A stretch of 64,000 nucleotides of DNA, taken from NCBI GenBank assembly GCA_022511425.1, contig JAFLRO010000001.1, forward strand, positions 33,571-97,570, read 5' to 3'. The number at the start of each line of letters is the position of its first letter. Within the stretch, counting starts at the first letter, position 1. The DNA comes from Acetatifactor sp. Lineage in GTDB: Bacteria; Bacillota; Clostridia; Lachnospirales; Lachnospiraceae. This document shows positions 60,733 to 64,000 of this stretch, one piece after another. The translations under genes were made by a program, and so were the position numbers. Under the pieces are notes generated by a model. That model was not told where the DNA came from, searched no databases, and worked only from the letters and a program-made list of their open reading frames with translations.

Positions 60733-60764
60733 AAAATTCCACCTTTCCAAAATAACAGTAATCT

Positions 60765-61385
60765 TTAGACCATCTTATGTTCGGATGTTTTCTGCTCCAC
60801 GTATGCTTTGTAATAGTTCCATGTCTCCACTGTCCTGGAATCGATTGTCCATCCGTTCGATTTCAAGTGTGAAAGTGTTCCTTCCAGAATCTGCAACAAT
60901 GCCTTATCCAAATCCTGAAAGGCTAATTCCCTCAATTCCCCCAAATAGGGTGCACGATTTCTTCCCGGCTCTATATAGTCTGCTACAAATACAATTTTTT
61001 CAAGCAGACTCATGTCTTCTCTTCCCATGGTGTGATAAAGAATGGCATTTATTACATCTTGATTGCGGATACCATACTTATTTTCTGCCAGAAAGCCACC
61101 AACTTTGCCATGGAGCAGAAACGGAAGCTGACGCTCAGTTTCCGTCACCGGAATGCCCTGTTTTTCACAGATATTAAGCAATTTCTCATCTGACATGCAC
61201 TTGGCGCAGTCGTGTAAAAGCCCTGCCAATACAGCATCCTGTACGTTTGCTCCATAGCGCATGGCCAGGGCAGCTGCCGTGTATTCTACGCCCAAAGTGT
61301 GTTCATAACGCTTAGCATTCTGCGCTTTCCGAATAGCTTTTCGCAGCTTTTTCAAGGACAGTTTTTTTACTTTCCCCTCACTCAT
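60765..61385 (-). CDS. yqeK: YqeK-like HD domain phosphohydrolase
   Basis: RYEHTLGVEYTAAALAMRYG, AGLLHDCAKCM, VFVADYIEPGR. Confidence 0.93.
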   Translation of the reverse strand: MSEGKVKKLSLKKLRKAIRKAQNAKRYEHTLGVEYTAAALAMRYGANVQDAVLAGLLHDCAKCMSDEKLLNICEKQGIPVTETERQLPFLLHGKVGGFLAENKYGIRNQDVINAILYHTMGREDMSLLEKIVFVADYIEPGRNRAPYLGELRELAFQDLDKALLQILEGTLSHLKSNGWTIDSRTVETWNYYKAYVEQKTSEHKMV

Positions 61386-61983
61386 GATACAACCCCATAT
61401 GCTGAATATATTGAAGCACCTTGTCCGGAACCATATAGCGCACGCTCTCTCCACAACTTAGACGCCTTCGTATCTCCGTGGAAGAAATGGATATTTGAAG
61501 AAACGGCATCAGCTGTATTTCACCGCCATAACGCGCAAGAAGTTCTGTCCGCTTTTCTTCTAATTTCTGAATCGAGACATCTCCCCGCACCGCCGCCAGT
61601 ATAGTACAGCCAGCCAAAAGACGTTCAGGGCATTTCCAATTCTCCATGGTAAAGAGACAGTCTGCACCCTCGATAAAGTAAAACTGATGCTCCGGATACA
61701 GTTCATGCAGCTCCTCTACGGTTTCATAACTATATGTGTAGCCCCCTCTTTTAATCTCCAGGTCCAGGCATTTCAGTCTGTCGTTCCCATCTATGGCCAG
61801 CCTGACCATATGCAGCCGCTCATTTCCCGGCAGTATACTCCTGTCAGCCTTCATATAGGACTGACCTGTAGGTATGAGCCATACCTGTTCCAGTCCTGCG
61901 GCATCTGCAGCCCACTCTGCCAGCATCAAGTGAGCTATATGGATTGGATCGAAAGTACCTCCCATGATACCAATCTTGCTCAT
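61378..61983 (-). CDS. nadD: Nicotinate-nucleotide adenylyltransferase
   Basis: MSKIGIMGGTFDPIHIAHLMLAEWAAD; ISSTEIRRRLSCGESVRYMVPDKVLQYI. Confidence 0.96.
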   Translation of the reverse strand: MSKIGIMGGTFDPIHIAHLMLAEWAADAAGLEQVWLIPTGQSYMKADRSILPGNERLHMVRLAIDGNDRLKCLDLEIKRGGYTYSYETVEELHELYPEHQFYFIEGADCLFTMENWKCPERLLAGCTILAAVRGDVSIQKLEEKRTELLARYGGEIQLMPFLQISISSTEIRRRLSCGESVRYMVPDKVLQYIQHMGLYHE

Positions 61984-61995
61984 AAAAATACTCCT

Positions 61996-62286
61996 TTAGT
62001 TGGGCAGCTGTATCTTGGGCTTGTCCTTGTCAGGCTTGTACAGCACAAATTTCTTTCCGATCACCTGCACTACCTGAGAATGGGTACGGTCTGCAACCGT
62101 CTGGGCAATCTCCCTGGGGTCATCCAGACAGTTTTTCAGCACAGCAACCTTAATCAGCTCATTGTTGTTAAAAAACTCACCGATAGCTTCCGTAAGTTCT
62201 GGAGTCAAACTTGACTTACCCACCTGAAAAACGGGATCCAGCTTACTTGCAAGACTCTTTAAATATGCTCTCTGCTTGCTTGTCAT
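61996..62286 (-). CDS. yhbY: YhbY family CRM-domain RNA-binding protein
   Basis: MTSKQRAYLKSLASKLDPVFQVGKSSLTPELTEAIGEFFNNNELIKVAVL. Confidence 0.94.
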   Translation of the reverse strand: MTSKQRAYLKSLASKLDPVFQVGKSSLTPELTEAIGEFFNNNELIKVAVLKNCLDDPREIAQTVADRTHSQVVQVIGKKFVLYKPDKDKPKIQLPN

Positions 62287-62406
62287 TATCTTTTACCTCA
62301 CTTTTACCCCTTAACAAACTTTATACCCTGTTAATTTATAACCTGTTAACTTGCTGGGGTATTTGACTGTCACACATTCTGCCTACACCATTCAGCAGTT
62401 TATTTC

Positions 62407-63720
<1,314 letters not shown>

Positions 63721-63810
63721 TCACACATCCCGTCATGCCGCCTATGACAGCACAAACAATCACCGAAAAGTATCGCTGTCCTTGCTTTTCACACTTTTCA
63801 CACTGAGAAA

Positions 63811-63837
63811 AGGCTCCAGGCAGCGCCTGAAGCCTTG
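63811..63837 (-). terminator. Hairpin between rpmA and obg
   Basis: AGGCTCCAGGC-agc-GCCTGAAGCCT; possible attenuator, no strong U tract. Confidence 0.4.
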
Positions 63838-63851
63838 AATCACTCGTAAGC

Positions 63852-64000
63852 TTATTTCTCTACAGGATACACAGAAGCCTGCTTCCTGTCGCGGCCCTTT
63901 CTCTCAAAACGAAGAACACCGTCAACCAATGCAAACAGGGTATCATCTCCGCCGATGCCAACATTGACACCGGGATGGATCTTGGTACCGCGCTGTCTGT
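63852..64000 (-). CDS. rpmA: 50S ribosomal protein L27, truncated by window edge
   Basis: Reverse-strand translation [48 protein letters not shown]. Confidence 0.95.
   Translation of the reverse strand, partial: RQRGTKIHPGVNVGIGGDDTLFALVDGVLRFERKGRDRKQASVYPVEK

Overview
The window looks like a chromosomal segment from a spore-forming Clostridia member, most likely Lachnospiraceae. It is dense with core genes: ruvAB, zapA, U32 peptidase, FtsW/PBP2, rpmB, fakA-type kinase, recG, a type IIA topoisomerase pair split by a HIT hydrolase, rsmD-coaD, a sporulation amidase and YlbJ, pseudouridine synthases, recU, his genes, MoxR/DUF58, radical SAM pair plus RNase G, flotillin, dtd, a Xer-like recombinase, lexA with a divergent LysM gene, and rsfS-yqeK-nadD-yhbY-obg-rpmA on the minus strand. 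I saw no prophage, CRISPR array, rRNA, tRNA or intact IS element. The strongest unusual signals are: (1) a HelD-like helicase with a Pro-rich linker and a C-terminal domain resembling the N-terminal beta-sandwich of GH31 glycosidases, ending where the catalytic barrel would begin; (2) a HisI-HisE protein carrying a degenerate HisA/HisF-like barrel; (3) structured intergenic repeats, including a 27-nt motif shared by two distant loci, one with a pseudoknot/alternative-pairing layout; (4) long foldback elements upstream of recG and between the radical SAM partner genes; (5) short tandem duplications in several ORFs and spacers; (6) a consensus SOS box upstream of ruvAB plus an SOS-box cluster at lexA; (7) an inferred inversion separating rng from rpmA-obg. 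No searches or folding were run. All family calls are from reading the provided translations.
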